From the NCBI GenBank assembly GCA_017453335.1, contig JAFTKI010000016.1:1-64000 (forward strand): 64,000 bases of DNA, in the 5' to 3' direction. Below the pieces are notes generated by a model. It searched no databases. It worked only from the letters and a program-made list of their open reading frames with translations, and was not told the origin of the DNA. Positions 1 through 7,419 of the stretch are shown here, in pieces (position 1 is the stretch's first letter; each line of letters opens with the position of its first letter). This DNA comes from Clostridia bacterium. Lineage in GTDB: Bacteria; Bacillota_A; Clostridia; Oscillospirales; CAG-272. The translations under genes and the position numbers were made by a program.

Positions 1-45
1 CCTCAGTCAGCTTCGCTGACAGCTCCCTTTACACAAGGGAGCCTT
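1..45. repeat. Fragment of a dispersed hairpin repeat (CTCCCTT family)
   Basis: Two short hairpins lie side by side: GTCAGC-TTC-GCTGAC, then GCTCCCTT-TACAC-AAGGGAGC. The second hairpin, with its TACAC loop, recurs near 35989-36010, so this is the edge of a dispersed intergenic repeat that probably continues outside the window. It codes for nothing I can see. Confidence 0.6.
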
Positions 46-109
46 TCCCACAAAAATATTCTGCGCTGACTTTTGCTTTTTCTTCTGCCCATCGGCATAG
101 CCTATTTTG

Positions 110-131
110 AACCCCGCCACGGCGGGGTTTT
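110..131 (+). terminator. Intrinsic terminator of a gene outside the window
   Basis: An 8-bp GC-rich stem (AACCCCGC at 110-117 with GCGGGGTT at 122-129) has a 4-nt loop and runs into TTTT. It would end a plus-strand transcript entering from the left. Confidence 0.55.
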
Positions 132-142
132 CGTGATACAAC

Positions 143-179
143 AAAAAACGGAACGCCCGCAATTATGCAAGCGTTCCGT
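143..179 (-). terminator. Terminator of the ribbon-helix-helix gene
   Basis: Read on the minus strand, ACGGAACGC (179-171) pairs with GCGTTCCGT (156-148) and a run of U follows. It sits 7 bases past the stop codon of the small minus-strand gene. Confidence 0.75.
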
Positions 180-185
180 TTCTGT

Positions 186-356
186 TTATGGGAGTTCGAT
201 CGTTCCGTTTTCTTTTTCGTACTCATTCACACAAATTTGTGCTAAAAATTCCATCTGTGCATTAAAAGACCGTTTGTTTTGTTTGGCAATATACGCGATC
301 TTCTCCAAAAGCTCCGGTTCAAATCGAATCCCTGTTTGAATTTTATTACTTGGCAT
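186..356 (-). CDS. Small ribbon-helix-helix (Arc/CopG-like) DNA-binding protein
   Basis: This is a 56-residue protein starting MPSNKIQTGIRFEPELLEKI. A short beta strand (KIQTGIRFEPEL), then a helix with IAYIAKQNKRS, then a second helix (FNAQMEFLAQICVNEYEKE) match the Arc/MetJ/CopG ribbon-helix-helix fold, whose members bind DNA as dimers through the strand pair. The start has a good SD (GTGAGGTG), and a terminator follows. It is divergent from the XRE gene at 458 across a 100-bp region with phased 8-9 bp repeats, the kind of site RHH proteins use. It may be an autoregulator or an orphan antitoxin-like protein; no toxin is next to it. The fold is fairly secure and the role is unknown. Confidence 0.75.
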   Translation of the reverse strand: MPSNKIQTGIRFEPELLEKIAYIAKQNKRSFNAQMEFLAQICVNEYEKENGTIELP

Positions 357-369
357 ATCAACACCTCAC

Positions 370-441
370 TAACATTTTGATAACATTTTATCATGGTTTA
401 TCTTGACAATCCAGTCACATTGTGTTATCATATTGTTATCA
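370..441. promoter_or_regulatory. Divergent promoter region with phased repeats
   Basis: On the plus strand TTGACA (403-408) and TATCAT (426-431) are 17 bp apart, giving the promoter of the XRE gene. TGTTATCA occurs at 423-430 and again at 434-441, exactly 11 bp apart, and its inverse TGATAACA lies at 378-385. TAACATTTT occurs at 370-378 and 381-389, also 11 bp apart. Repeats at one helical turn suit dimer-tandem binding by the ribbon-helix-helix protein and/or the XRE protein; the rightmost pair covers the -10 box. Confidence 0.6.
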
Positions 442-457
442 CTCGGAGGAGGTTTTT

Positions 458-742
458 ATGAAAAAAGATAAATCAATTGAATATTTTTGTGCGAATGTAA
501 AATTTCTGCGTCTTAAAGAAAAGCTGTCACGGAAGGAAATGGCAACAAAACTGAGAATAAGTGTCAATAGCCTTGCCAAAATCGAGTCGGGTAACCTGCC
601 ACCCAGACTAAATGCCGAAATTCTCAGATTCATCTCTGTCGAATTTAAAATACCTTTATCAAGTATATTTTCTTCCGATTTTCAAATGAACTATACGTTA
701 AGAAAACATCATTCACTTTCAAAAACAGGAGAGGCTCCGTAA
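458..742 (+). CDS. XRE-family helix-turn-helix protein
   Basis: This 94-residue protein has an XRE/Cro-type HTH at about residues 10-65: VKFLRLKEKLSRKEMATKL is helices 1-2 and ISVNSLAKIESGNLPP is the recognition helix and turn. The last 25 residues look like a disordered tail. I place the start at 458 because GGAGGAGG lies just before it; the frame is open further upstream but lacks an SD. It is divergent from the ribbon-helix-helix gene and probably shares operators with it. The stop codon falls inside the terminator hairpin of the convergent glycyl radical operon, so the two transcripts overlap. Targets are unknown. Confidence 0.75.
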   Translation: MKKDKSIEYFCANVKFLRLKEKLSRKEMATKLRISVNSLAKIESGNLPPRLNAEILRFISVEFKIPLSSIFSSDFQMNYTLRKHHSLSKTGEAP

Positions 743-759
743 AACGGAGCCTCTCCTGT
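721..759 (-). terminator. Terminator of the glycyl radical enzyme 1 operon
   Basis: A perfect 16-bp stem (725-740 with 744-759) closes on a 3-nt loop and, on the minus strand, runs into UUUU. Its left arm contains the last codons and stop of the convergent XRE gene. Confidence 0.85.
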
Positions 760-766
760 AAATATC

Positions 767-2680
767 TTACGCTCCGTATGCGGTGCGGCTGATGATATGG
801 TTTTGGTATTCAAGATCAAGCTCGTTGAAATAACCGCTCCAGCCCCAAACACGAACGATCAGGTTAGGGTGATCCTCGGGATGCTTTTGCGCATCGCGGA
901 GGCGATCGGGATCCAGCGAATTCAACTGAAGCTGATGTCCGCCCATCCCGATAAAGAGCTTGACGAGCTGAGCCGTTTTGCGGATCCCCATCTCGTTGCG
1001 CAGAACGGTGTCGTGGATCTCCAGCGTCAAGGGGCCTCCGTTGATGATCTCGGACATATCGTATTTGGTAAAGGACCCGATCACCGAGAGGATGCCATCG
1101 GTCCTGATACCGATAGATGGCGAAAAGCTGCAGGAAAATGGCTCACCGTTCTTTCTTCCGTCGGCGGTTGCGGGACAGCGTTGCGCCTTTTCCACATAGA
1201 ACATTGCGCTTCCCGTTCCTGCACGGCAAATACCGCCTCTTTGATTGTCGCGCCCGTTCATGTGCTTGGAATAATACGACATGATAGAGCAAGCAATCTC
1301 ATCGGTATAATCGTCGTTGTTGCCCATTTTGGGACAAGACCTCAGTTGCGCGCGAAGATCGTCATAGCCCTCAAAGTTCGCGTTCAATGCAGACAAAAGC
1401 GTATCGGGAGCAACGCTTTTGTCATCGTACACCAGTTTTTTGATGGCAACCAGCGCATCGGTTGCATTGGCAATGCCAAGCCCGTGGAAACCAAAGTTGT
1501 TGTATTTCGAGCCGCCTACCCAAAGGTCGCACAGCTTTTCAATGCAACCGTCCACAAAGACCGACAAAAGCGGCTGGGTACGGAGTGTTTTTGTCTGTGC
1601 TTGGCGCACCAGATCGGCACACTCGGCATCAATCTCGCGCTCCACAAAGCTCATCAACGCATCAAAATCGGCACAGCTCTTTAAGTGTTCATGCACGGCA
1701 CGGTTGACCACAAAGGGGAAATTCATGGTCTTGATGTTGGAGACCTCGGCACTGCAGTTGGGAATGATATGCTCCCAGCAAGCGGCAACGCCGTAATTGT
1801 AAGCGTCTGCGGGCTCGTAGCCCAGCTTGATCAAGCCCGGAACCACCACGTCGTCGTTGCAGTATTGCGGGAAACCCAGTCCCTTTTTGGTCAGATGTGT
1901 CGCAAATTCATAGCGCTCGTCGGGCGTGTTCTTTCCAACGCGCAGATTGATCTTGGGATCGATCAGCGAAAGCTCCAACGATGCCTCCATGCACATCCGG
2001 GAAAGCTCGTTGTACTGATCGTTGCCGTCCGCATCAAATCCGCCCAGCACCATGCTTTGTCCGTTGTCACCTTGTTGGATTCCGTGATAGAGGTCGGAAT
2101 CGTAATTGAGGGTAATGAAGAAAGCCTCCACGATCTCAAAAAGCTCCTCGGCAGGCAATCCTCGATCAAGATCGGCGCGGAAAAAGGGGTACATATATTG
2201 ATCAAAGCGTCCCAGGCACAGGTGTTCTACGTTTGTGCGGCGCAATCCGTAAATACAGATCTGCATAAAAAGACACGCCTCGAAAAAACTCTCGGCACCG
2301 CGGTGCGGAACCTTTTGCAATGCGGTATACAGCCGTTTGTTGCCGCTTTTTTGAATTTTTTCCGTGTGACGGTCACAGATTTCCAGCAAGGCATCGATCT
2401 CGGCAAGCATGCGCTTGCCGTAGGCGATCTGCTCCTCGCTTTTCGCACACTGCATCGCGGTTACGATCTCCTCGCGCGTTGCGTCAAAGCCCTTTGCAAT
2501 CACGCGCGCATAGTTTGGAATAATATTTCCATCGCTGTGCGGGAATTTTTCGGTGACTCCAAAGTGAAAACCGAAATATTCCACGGGATACAGGATGGGA
2601 TCATCAACTGTGGTCGTGCGCAGCGATCGGTAGTTTTTTTCTTTGAGTTGAGAGAGCATCAAACAAATGATATCGGTCAT
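767..2680 (-). CDS. Glycyl radical enzyme (pyruvate formate-lyase superfamily), short form, substrate unknown
   Basis: This 637-residue protein has the two hallmarks of the family. The glycyl radical loop near the C-terminus is RVWGWSGYF (radical Gly about 613), followed by the usual IISRTAYGA-type tail. A candidate thiyl Cys301 lies in GVAACWEH, with Glu303 two residues on; dehydratase-type members have Cys-Val-Glu there. Family members usually run from about 740 (PFL) to 850 or more (CutC, BssA), so this one is clearly shorter, mainly toward the N-terminal half. The start has the SD GAGGTGAT, which overlaps the stop of the upstream activase gene, so the two are co-translated. The AraC gene at 3635 is divergent and is the likely regulator. 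Whether it is a lyase, dehydratase or decarboxylase cannot be told. Strictly anaerobic chemistry is implied. Confidence 0.85.
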   Translation of the reverse strand: MTDIICLMLSQLKEKNYRSLRTTTVDDPILYPVEYFGFHFGVTEKFPHSDGNIIPNYARVIAKGFDATREEIVTAMQCAKSEEQIAYGKRMLAEIDALLEICDRHTEKIQKSGNKRLYTALQKVPHRGAESFFEACLFMQICIYGLRRTNVEHLCLGRFDQYMYPFFRADLDRGLPAEELFEIVEAFFITLNYDSDLYHGIQQGDNGQSMVLGGFDADGNDQYNELSRMCMEASLELSLIDPKINLRVGKNTPDERYEFATHLTKKGLGFPQYCNDDVVVPGLIKLGYEPADAYNYGVAACWEHIIPNCSAEVSNIKTMNFPFVVNRAVHEHLKSCADFDALMSFVEREIDAECADLVRQAQTKTLRTQPLLSVFVDGCIEKLCDLWVGGSKYNNFGFHGLGIANATDALVAIKKLVYDDKSVAPDTLLSALNANFEGYDDLRAQLRSCPKMGNNDDYTDEIACSIMSYYSKHMNGRDNQRGGICRAGTGSAMFYVEKAQRCPATADGRKNGEPFSCSFSPSIGIRTDGILSVIGSFTKYDMSEIINGGPLTLEIHDTVLRNEMGIRKTAQLVKLFIGMGGHQLQLNSLDPDRLRDAQKHPEDHPNLIVRVWGWSGYFNELDLEYQNHIISRTAYGA

Positions 2681-2691
2681 GATTTATCACC

Positions 2692-3534
2692 TCATAAAAT
2701 CTCGGCCCTTAGCGAGTATGTATCAAAAATTTCAAGACGGGGGTTGGAATCAACGGATTCATCAAATCCGGGGGTATATTCGCGCAACAGCATTTTGTAT
2801 TTGCCGCCCGCCATTTTGTTGTACGGAAGCAGCTCGATGCGCTCCACACCGTTCTCACGCAGCAGCTTTGCAATCGCCGTCAGGTTGCTTTCGGTATCGG
2901 TGACACCGGGAATCAGAGGTGTGCGAACGGTAAACGCGGTATTACTCTTGGCAAGCAAACGGAAATTTTGCAGGATCGTGCGGTTGGAAACGCCCGTAAA
3001 TTGCTTGTGAAGCGTATCGTTGATCAGCTTCAGATCGTAAAGAAAATAATCCGAAAGCTCCAGCGCGGTTGCAAACACCTCGGGTGAGCAAAAGCCCGAG
3101 GTCTGGATCGCCGTATGCAGTTTTCCCTTCAACTTTTTTAAGCACTCGAACACAAATTCACTTTGGAACAGTGGCTCACCGCCCGAAAAGGTCACACCGC
3201 CGCCATGCAACATGCTTTGGTTCTTCAGAAGCTTTTCACACAAAGCGTCGCTCCCGTACACCTCTCCCGACACGCGGAGCAGGCTTTGCGGACAGGCACG
3301 GATGCTTTCCTCGGTGAAGCGCAACTCACCGTTTTCGATAACGGCACGCTCCCGACATTTTCCGCAATGCAGGCATCCGTTCGGGCTTCGGACGATCTGC
3401 GGCTGTGCAAGCTGTCCCTCGGGGTTGTGGCACCAACTGCAACGCAGGGGACAACCCTTCAGAAACACCGTTGTTCGAATCCCGGGGCCATCATAAACAG
3501 AAAATTCTTCAATCGAAAAAACCGTTCCCAACAT
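2692..3534 (-). CDS. Glycyl radical enzyme activase (radical SAM), partner of 767-2680
   Basis: This 280-residue radical SAM protein has CxxxCxxC as C28-PLR-C32-SW-C35, after the activase signature YDGPGIRTTVFLKGCPL. VTFSGGEPLFQ is the GGE SAM-binding motif. An insert after the cluster holds CLHCGKC and a later CP, which is enough for one extra [4Fe-4S] cluster rather than the two found in many activases. It would use SAM and an electron to abstract hydrogen from the glycine of the enzyme encoded just downstream. I take the start at 3534 because AGGTGAG lies just before it and MLGTVFSIEEF aligns with family N-termini; a longer frame to 3642 has no support. Confidence 0.9.
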   Translation of the reverse strand: MLGTVFSIEEFSVYDGPGIRTTVFLKGCPLRCSWCHNPEGQLAQPQIVRSPNGCLHCGKCRERAVIENGELRFTEESIRACPQSLLRVSGEVYGSDALCEKLLKNQSMLHGGGVTFSGGEPLFQSEFVFECLKKLKGKLHTAIQTSGFCSPEVFATALELSDYFLYDLKLINDTLHKQFTGVSNRTILQNFRLLAKSNTAFTVRTPLIPGVTDTESNLTAIAKLLRENGVERIELLPYNKMAGGKYKMLLREYTPGFDESVDSNPRLEIFDTYSLRAEIL

Positions 3535-3553
3535 AGTCTCACCTCTTGTCTTC

Positions 3554-3599
3554 AGTATAACAATCCCGACTTGACAAAGCAAGAATTTTATTATATAAT
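3554..3599. promoter_or_regulatory. Overlapping divergent promoters, activase operon and araC-type gene
   Basis: On the plus strand TTGACA (3571-3576) and TATAAT (3594-3599) are 17 bp apart, a consensus promoter for the AraC-type gene. On the minus strand TTGCTT (3582-3577) and TATACT (3559-3554) are also 17 bp apart and weaker at -35, as expected if the glycyl radical operon needs an activator. The two promoters interlock, so expression from one may hinder the other. Confidence 0.7.
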
Positions 3600-3634
3600 T
3601 ATGGACAGAAGTTAAGATTTCAGGAGGTGAGCGC

Positions 3635-4435
3635 ATGATCAAGCATCAACCGGATAACTCCAGAAAAAACTATCATTATAATGCCTATATCTACACGGGA
3701 GTGACATGGCATTCGCATTTTCACGGAAATTATGAGCTGATTTATGTCATGGAGGGCAATATTTCGGTAACGCTGAACGGTGAATCGTTCGGCATGGAAG
3801 CGGGCGAATTGCTTTTGATCTCACCGTACGTTGTCCACGGATTTGTGATTTCGGCAGGCTCCCGCGCTTGGGTGGGCGTGTTTTCGGACGAATACGTTTC
3901 GGCGTTCGCCGCCGCGCACGCGCAAACACAATTTTCGCATTTCCGATGTGACGAAAAGCTTATAACGCAACTGAGAAATCAACTTTTTTTCGAAGGACAG
4001 CCCGACCAATTTTTGTGCATGGCACTGCTCTATTCGGTCTGCGATGCCTGCCTGAAAAACGCCTCTCCCCTGCAGATCCGCTCCGATGCCACGCTGATCC
4101 GACGGATCATCGACTATATTTCCGAAAATTTAGATAATGACATAACCCTTGACGATCTTGCAAAGCACTTGGGCTACGAATACCACTATTTTTCGGCGGT
4201 CTTTCATCAATGCTTTGGGATCCACTTCAAGAAATTTTTAAACATTTTCCGCGTGGAAAAGGCATACTCTCTGCTTTTGAAGGACGGCCGCGATATCACC
4301 GAGATCTACCGCGCCTGCGGCTTTTCGGGGCTTCGCAACTTCAACCGTGTTTTCAAGGCGGTCAGCGGCTTTACCCCCACCGAATACCGCCGATCCCGTC
4401 GTACCCCCTCGCACCACCTCCCCGCAAAAACTTAA
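3635..4435 (+). CDS. AraC-family transcriptional regulator (cupin sensor)
   Basis: This 266-residue protein has an N-terminal cupin-like sensor (THSHFHGNYELIYVMEGN style, about residues 24-100) and a C-terminal pair of AraC helix-turn-helix motifs (about 160-255): ITLDDLAKHLGYEYHYFSAV and DITEIYRACGFSGLRNFNRVF, then SGFTPTEYRR. Start and SD (AGGAGGTGAG) are clear, and the gene has its own strong promoter. It is divergent from the glycyl radical operon, so the simplest reading is that it senses that operon's substrate, perhaps a sugar or polyol, and activates it. The ligand is unknown. Confidence 0.85.
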   Translation: MIKHQPDNSRKNYHYNAYIYTGVTWHSHFHGNYELIYVMEGNISVTLNGESFGMEAGELLLISPYVVHGFVISAGSRAWVGVFSDEYVSAFAAAHAQTQFSHFRCDEKLITQLRNQLFFEGQPDQFLCMALLYSVCDACLKNASPLQIRSDATLIRRIIDYISENLDNDITLDDLAKHLGYEYHYFSAVFHQCFGIHFKKFLNIFRVEKAYSLLLKDGRDITEIYRACGFSGLRNFNRVFKAVSGFTPTEYRRSRRTPSHHLPAKT

Positions 4436-4463
4436 AAGCTGTGTGCGAAAATGCGGAGCGATA

Positions 4464-4492
4464 TTGACAAAGCACAGGTTGTGTGTTAAAAT
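4464..4492 (+). promoter_or_regulatory. Promoter of trkA-trkH-cysK
   Basis: TTGACA (4464-4469) and TAAAAT (4487-4492) are 17 bp apart. The leader to the trkA start is about 55 nt, and I saw no riboswitch-like structure in it. Confidence 0.7.
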
Positions 4493-4553
4493 AATGTTAA
4501 AATAAATATGTAGTTTTTAAAAAAATCACAGTAGAATAAAAGAGGTCATTAAG

Positions 4554-5912
4554 ATGAAAATTATCATTGCAGGATACGGACAGGTTGGAGAAACGCTTGC
4601 CCGTGAGCTTTCTGCCGAGGGACATGATCTGACTTTGATGGATTCCGACCAATCGGTGCTGGAATCGGGCATGGAGCGATATGACGTGATTGCAATTCAG
4701 GGTAACTGCGCCTCCATGCAAACACTGCAGGATGCAGAGATCGAGAAATTCGACCTTTTGATTGCCTGCACGGGCAGTGACGAATTGAATATGCTTTGCT
4801 GTATGACAGCGCACACACTCAACCCGAAATTACATACCATCGCGCGTATCCGCGACCCCGAATACACCGAGCAAGCCTATCGGATGCGCAATGCGTTCGG
4901 GCTGTCGCTGGTCTTCAATCCCGAGCATCAGGCGGCTGAGGAAATCGGCAAGCTGCTCAAATTCCCAGGATTTTTCAAGCGCGATTCCTTTGCCAAGGGA
5001 CGCGTGGAGATCGTGGAGCTTCGTATCGATGAGAAAAGCAAGCTTTGCAACGTACCGCTGAGCACTCTGTACAAAACGGTCAAATGCCGTGTGCTGGTCT
5101 GCTCGGTTATCCGTGACGGAGCGGCATACACCCCCGACGGAAGCTTTATTCTGAAGGAAGGCGACCGCATTTTCGTAACCGCTCCCACCAACAACCTTGC
5201 CGAGCTTTTGAAAAATTTGAATATCGTAACGCGTAAAACTCGCCGCGTGATGATTGCAGGCGGCGGAACCGTTGCCTATTATCTGGCGGAGATCCTGCAA
5301 GAGAGCTCCATGTCGGTCACCATCATAGAATCCGACCGCAAGCGCTGTCTGGAGCTTGCCGAGGAATTCCCCGATATGAATATCATATGCGGTGATGCGC
5401 GCTCCCAATCGATTCTGGAAAGTGAGGGTATCGAATCGACCGACGCACTCATCACGCTGACGGGACTGGACGAGCTCAACATGATGATCTCGATGTACGC
5501 AAAAAGCCGCAAAATCTCGCAGGTGATCACACGTACCGAGTATCTGGACGAATTCGACATCACCTCGCAAATGTCGCTTGGCAGTCTGGTTTGTCCCAAG
5601 AACCTGTGCTGTAACAACATCGTGCGTTATGTTCGCGCCCTGCAAAACCAGTCGGGCGCCGCTGTAACCGTCCACAGCATTGCCGACGGTCATGCCGAAG
5701 CGCTGGAATTCGAGGTGGACGAGAATACGCTCCACTGCGGCGAGCCGCTGAAAAGCATCTCTCTTCGCAAAAACATCCTCTTGGTCAGCATCACGAACGG
5801 CGGCAAGATCGAGATTCCCAACGGTGACTCTACCTTCTCGGTGGGCGACTCGGTTGTTGTAGTTGCAAGCGGAGATACAGTAATCGGTCAATTCAACGAT
5901 ATTTTTGCATAA
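4554..5912 (+). CDS. trkA: Trk potassium uptake regulatory subunit TrkA
   Basis: TrkA is the cytoplasmic NAD(H)-binding gating subunit of the Trk K+ uptake system. The 452-residue length fits the tandem form. RCK/TrkA-N domain 1 starts MKIIIAGYGQVGETLA (GxGxxG), and domain 2 starts near residue 228 at MIAGGGTVAYYLAEIL. Each is followed by a TrkA-C domain, for example GDRIFVTAPTNNL and GDSVVVVASGDTVI. It lies 15 bp before trkH, so the two subunits are made together. The start has a clear purine-rich upstream region and no competing ATG. Identification is firm. Confidence 0.95.
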   Translation: MKIIIAGYGQVGETLARELSAEGHDLTLMDSDQSVLESGMERYDVIAIQGNCASMQTLQDAEIEKFDLLIACTGSDELNMLCCMTAHTLNPKLHTIARIRDPEYTEQAYRMRNAFGLSLVFNPEHQAAEEIGKLLKFPGFFKRDSFAKGRVEIVELRIDEKSKLCNVPLSTLYKTVKCRVLVCSVIRDGAAYTPDGSFILKEGDRIFVTAPTNNLAELLKNLNIVTRKTRRVMIAGGGTVAYYLAEILQESSMSVTIIESDRKRCLELAEEFPDMNIICGDARSQSILESEGIESTDALITLTGLDELNMMISMYAKSRKISQVITRTEYLDEFDITSQMSLGSLVCPKNLCCNNIVRYVRALQNQSGAAVTVHSIADGHAEALEFEVDENTLHCGEPLKSISLRKNILLVSITNGGKIEIPNGDSTFSVGDSVVVVASGDTVIGQFNDIFA

Positions 5913-5927
5913 AAAAGGACGAAACCT

Positions 5928-7391
5928 ATGAATTTCAAAATGATCGGGCGTTTCTTCGTGATGATCCTTTCGATCGAGGCAATTTTTATGTTGCCCGCTC
6001 TCGGAATCAGCATTGCGGAGGGAACGCACGCTACCACAAAGGGCTTTGCGCTCACGCTTGCCGTTATGGCAGTGCTGATCGCTCTGCTTGCTATTTATTC
6101 CCGACACGCCAAAAAGAGCTTTTTTGCGAAAGAAGGACTCTTCTGCACAGGACTTTGTTGGATCCTGTTGAGTCTGGTTGGCGCACTTCCCTTTTATTTG
6201 TCGGGCGAGATCCCCTCTTACATTGATGCGCTGTTTGAAATGGTATCCGGCTTTACCACCACGGGAGCATCGATCGTTCCCAACGTGGAGGCACTCTCCA
6301 AGGCGGTTTTGTATTGGCGCAGCTTCAGCCACTGGCTGGGCGGCATGGGCGTTCTGGTATTCGTGCTTGCCATCATCCCCGTCAGCGGTAAAAACGAGGG
6401 CTTTACCATGCACGTGCTTCGTGCCGAAAGCCCCGGGCCCAGCGTGGGTAAGCTGGTGCCGAAAATGCGCCAGACCGCCGCATATCTGTACTTGATCTAC
6501 GTTGTTCTGACCATGATCAACTTCCTGTTTCTGGTCGCGGGCGATATGCCTGTTTTCGATGCGGTCTGCACGGCACTCGGAACGGCGGGAACAGGTGGAT
6601 TTGGCATCAAAGCCGACAGCATGGCAAGCTACAGCCCATATCTGCAAAACGTCACAACCGTATTCATGCTCATATTCGGAGTCAATTTCAGCTGCTACTA
6701 CCTCTTACTGATGCGCCATTTCCGCTCGGTGTTCAAGGACGAAGAGCTGCGCCTGTATCTGGGCATCGTGATCGGCGGTATCATTCTGATCGCGCTGAAC
6801 CTTTACGGAAAATTTGCCGACACACAATCGGTTGCCAATACCGTTCGTCATTCGGCGTTTCAGGTGTCCAGTATCATCACCACAACGGGCTTTGCCAGCA
6901 CGGATTTTGATATCTGGCCTGCCTTTTCCAAGGCGATCCTGCTGTTTTTGATGATGGTGGGAGGCTGTGCGGGCAGTACGGCGGGCGGACTCAAATGCGC
7001 ACGTTTTCTGCTTTTGATCAAGAGCATGCGCCGCAATCTGCGTCAGGTGCTTCGTCCCAACCGCGTGGAGGTGATCCGCGTAAACGACGAGCCTGTTCCC
7101 GAAAAGCTGATTGCAGGTACCAATGCATATTTTGGAATTTACATCATACTGATGGTCGTCAGCTTCTTGCTGATCTCTCTGGACAATCTCAGCATCGCCA
7201 CCAACCTCAGCGCGGTTATGTCCTGCTCCAACAATGTCGGTCCCGCACTCGATGCCGCAGGACCTATGTACAACTACGATGTGTTCAGTCCGCTTTCCAA
7301 GCTTGTTCTGACCTTTGATATGCTGGCAGGACGCTTGGAGATCTTCCCCATCCTCGTTTTGTTCTCTGCAAGCACTTGGAAAAAGAACTGA
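5928..7391 (+). CDS. trkH: Trk potassium uptake membrane subunit TrkH
   Basis: This 487-residue integral membrane K+ transporter has the repeated pore and selectivity segments of the TrkH/KtrB family: GFTTTGASIV, GTAGTGGFGI, ITTTGFASTD, and a last one near CSNNVGPALD. A membrane helix begins at the N-terminus, and about ten more hydrophobic segments follow. The length matches TrkH (about 480). It sits between trkA and cysK; the C-terminus ends with a short polar tail (ASTWKKN). The SD AAGGACG precedes the ATG. Identification is firm; ion preference is inferred from the family. Confidence 0.95.
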   Translation: MNFKMIGRFFVMILSIEAIFMLPALGISIAEGTHATTKGFALTLAVMAVLIALLAIYSRHAKKSFFAKEGLFCTGLCWILLSLVGALPFYLSGEIPSYIDALFEMVSGFTTTGASIVPNVEALSKAVLYWRSFSHWLGGMGVLVFVLAIIPVSGKNEGFTMHVLRAESPGPSVGKLVPKMRQTAAYLYLIYVVLTMINFLFLVAGDMPVFDAVCTALGTAGTGGFGIKADSMASYSPYLQNVTTVFMLIFGVNFSCYYLLLMRHFRSVFKDEELRLYLGIVIGGIILIALNLYGKFADTQSVANTVRHSAFQVSSIITTTGFASTDFDIWPAFSKAILLFLMMVGGCAGSTAGGLKCARFLLLIKSMRRNLRQVLRPNRVEVIRVNDEPVPEKLIAGTNAYFGIYIILMVVSFLLISLDNLSIATNLSAVMSCSNNVGPALDAAGPMYNYDVFSPLSKLVLTFDMLAGRLEIFPILVLFSASTWKKN

Positions 7392-7419
7392 ACCAATTCC
7401 TACGGTAAGGAGTATCATT

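Noticed and set aside
797..3010. Long plus-strand open frames opposite glycyl radical enzyme 1
   Set aside because: They are antisense shadows of a well-supported gene; their translations have no family resemblance and no SD.
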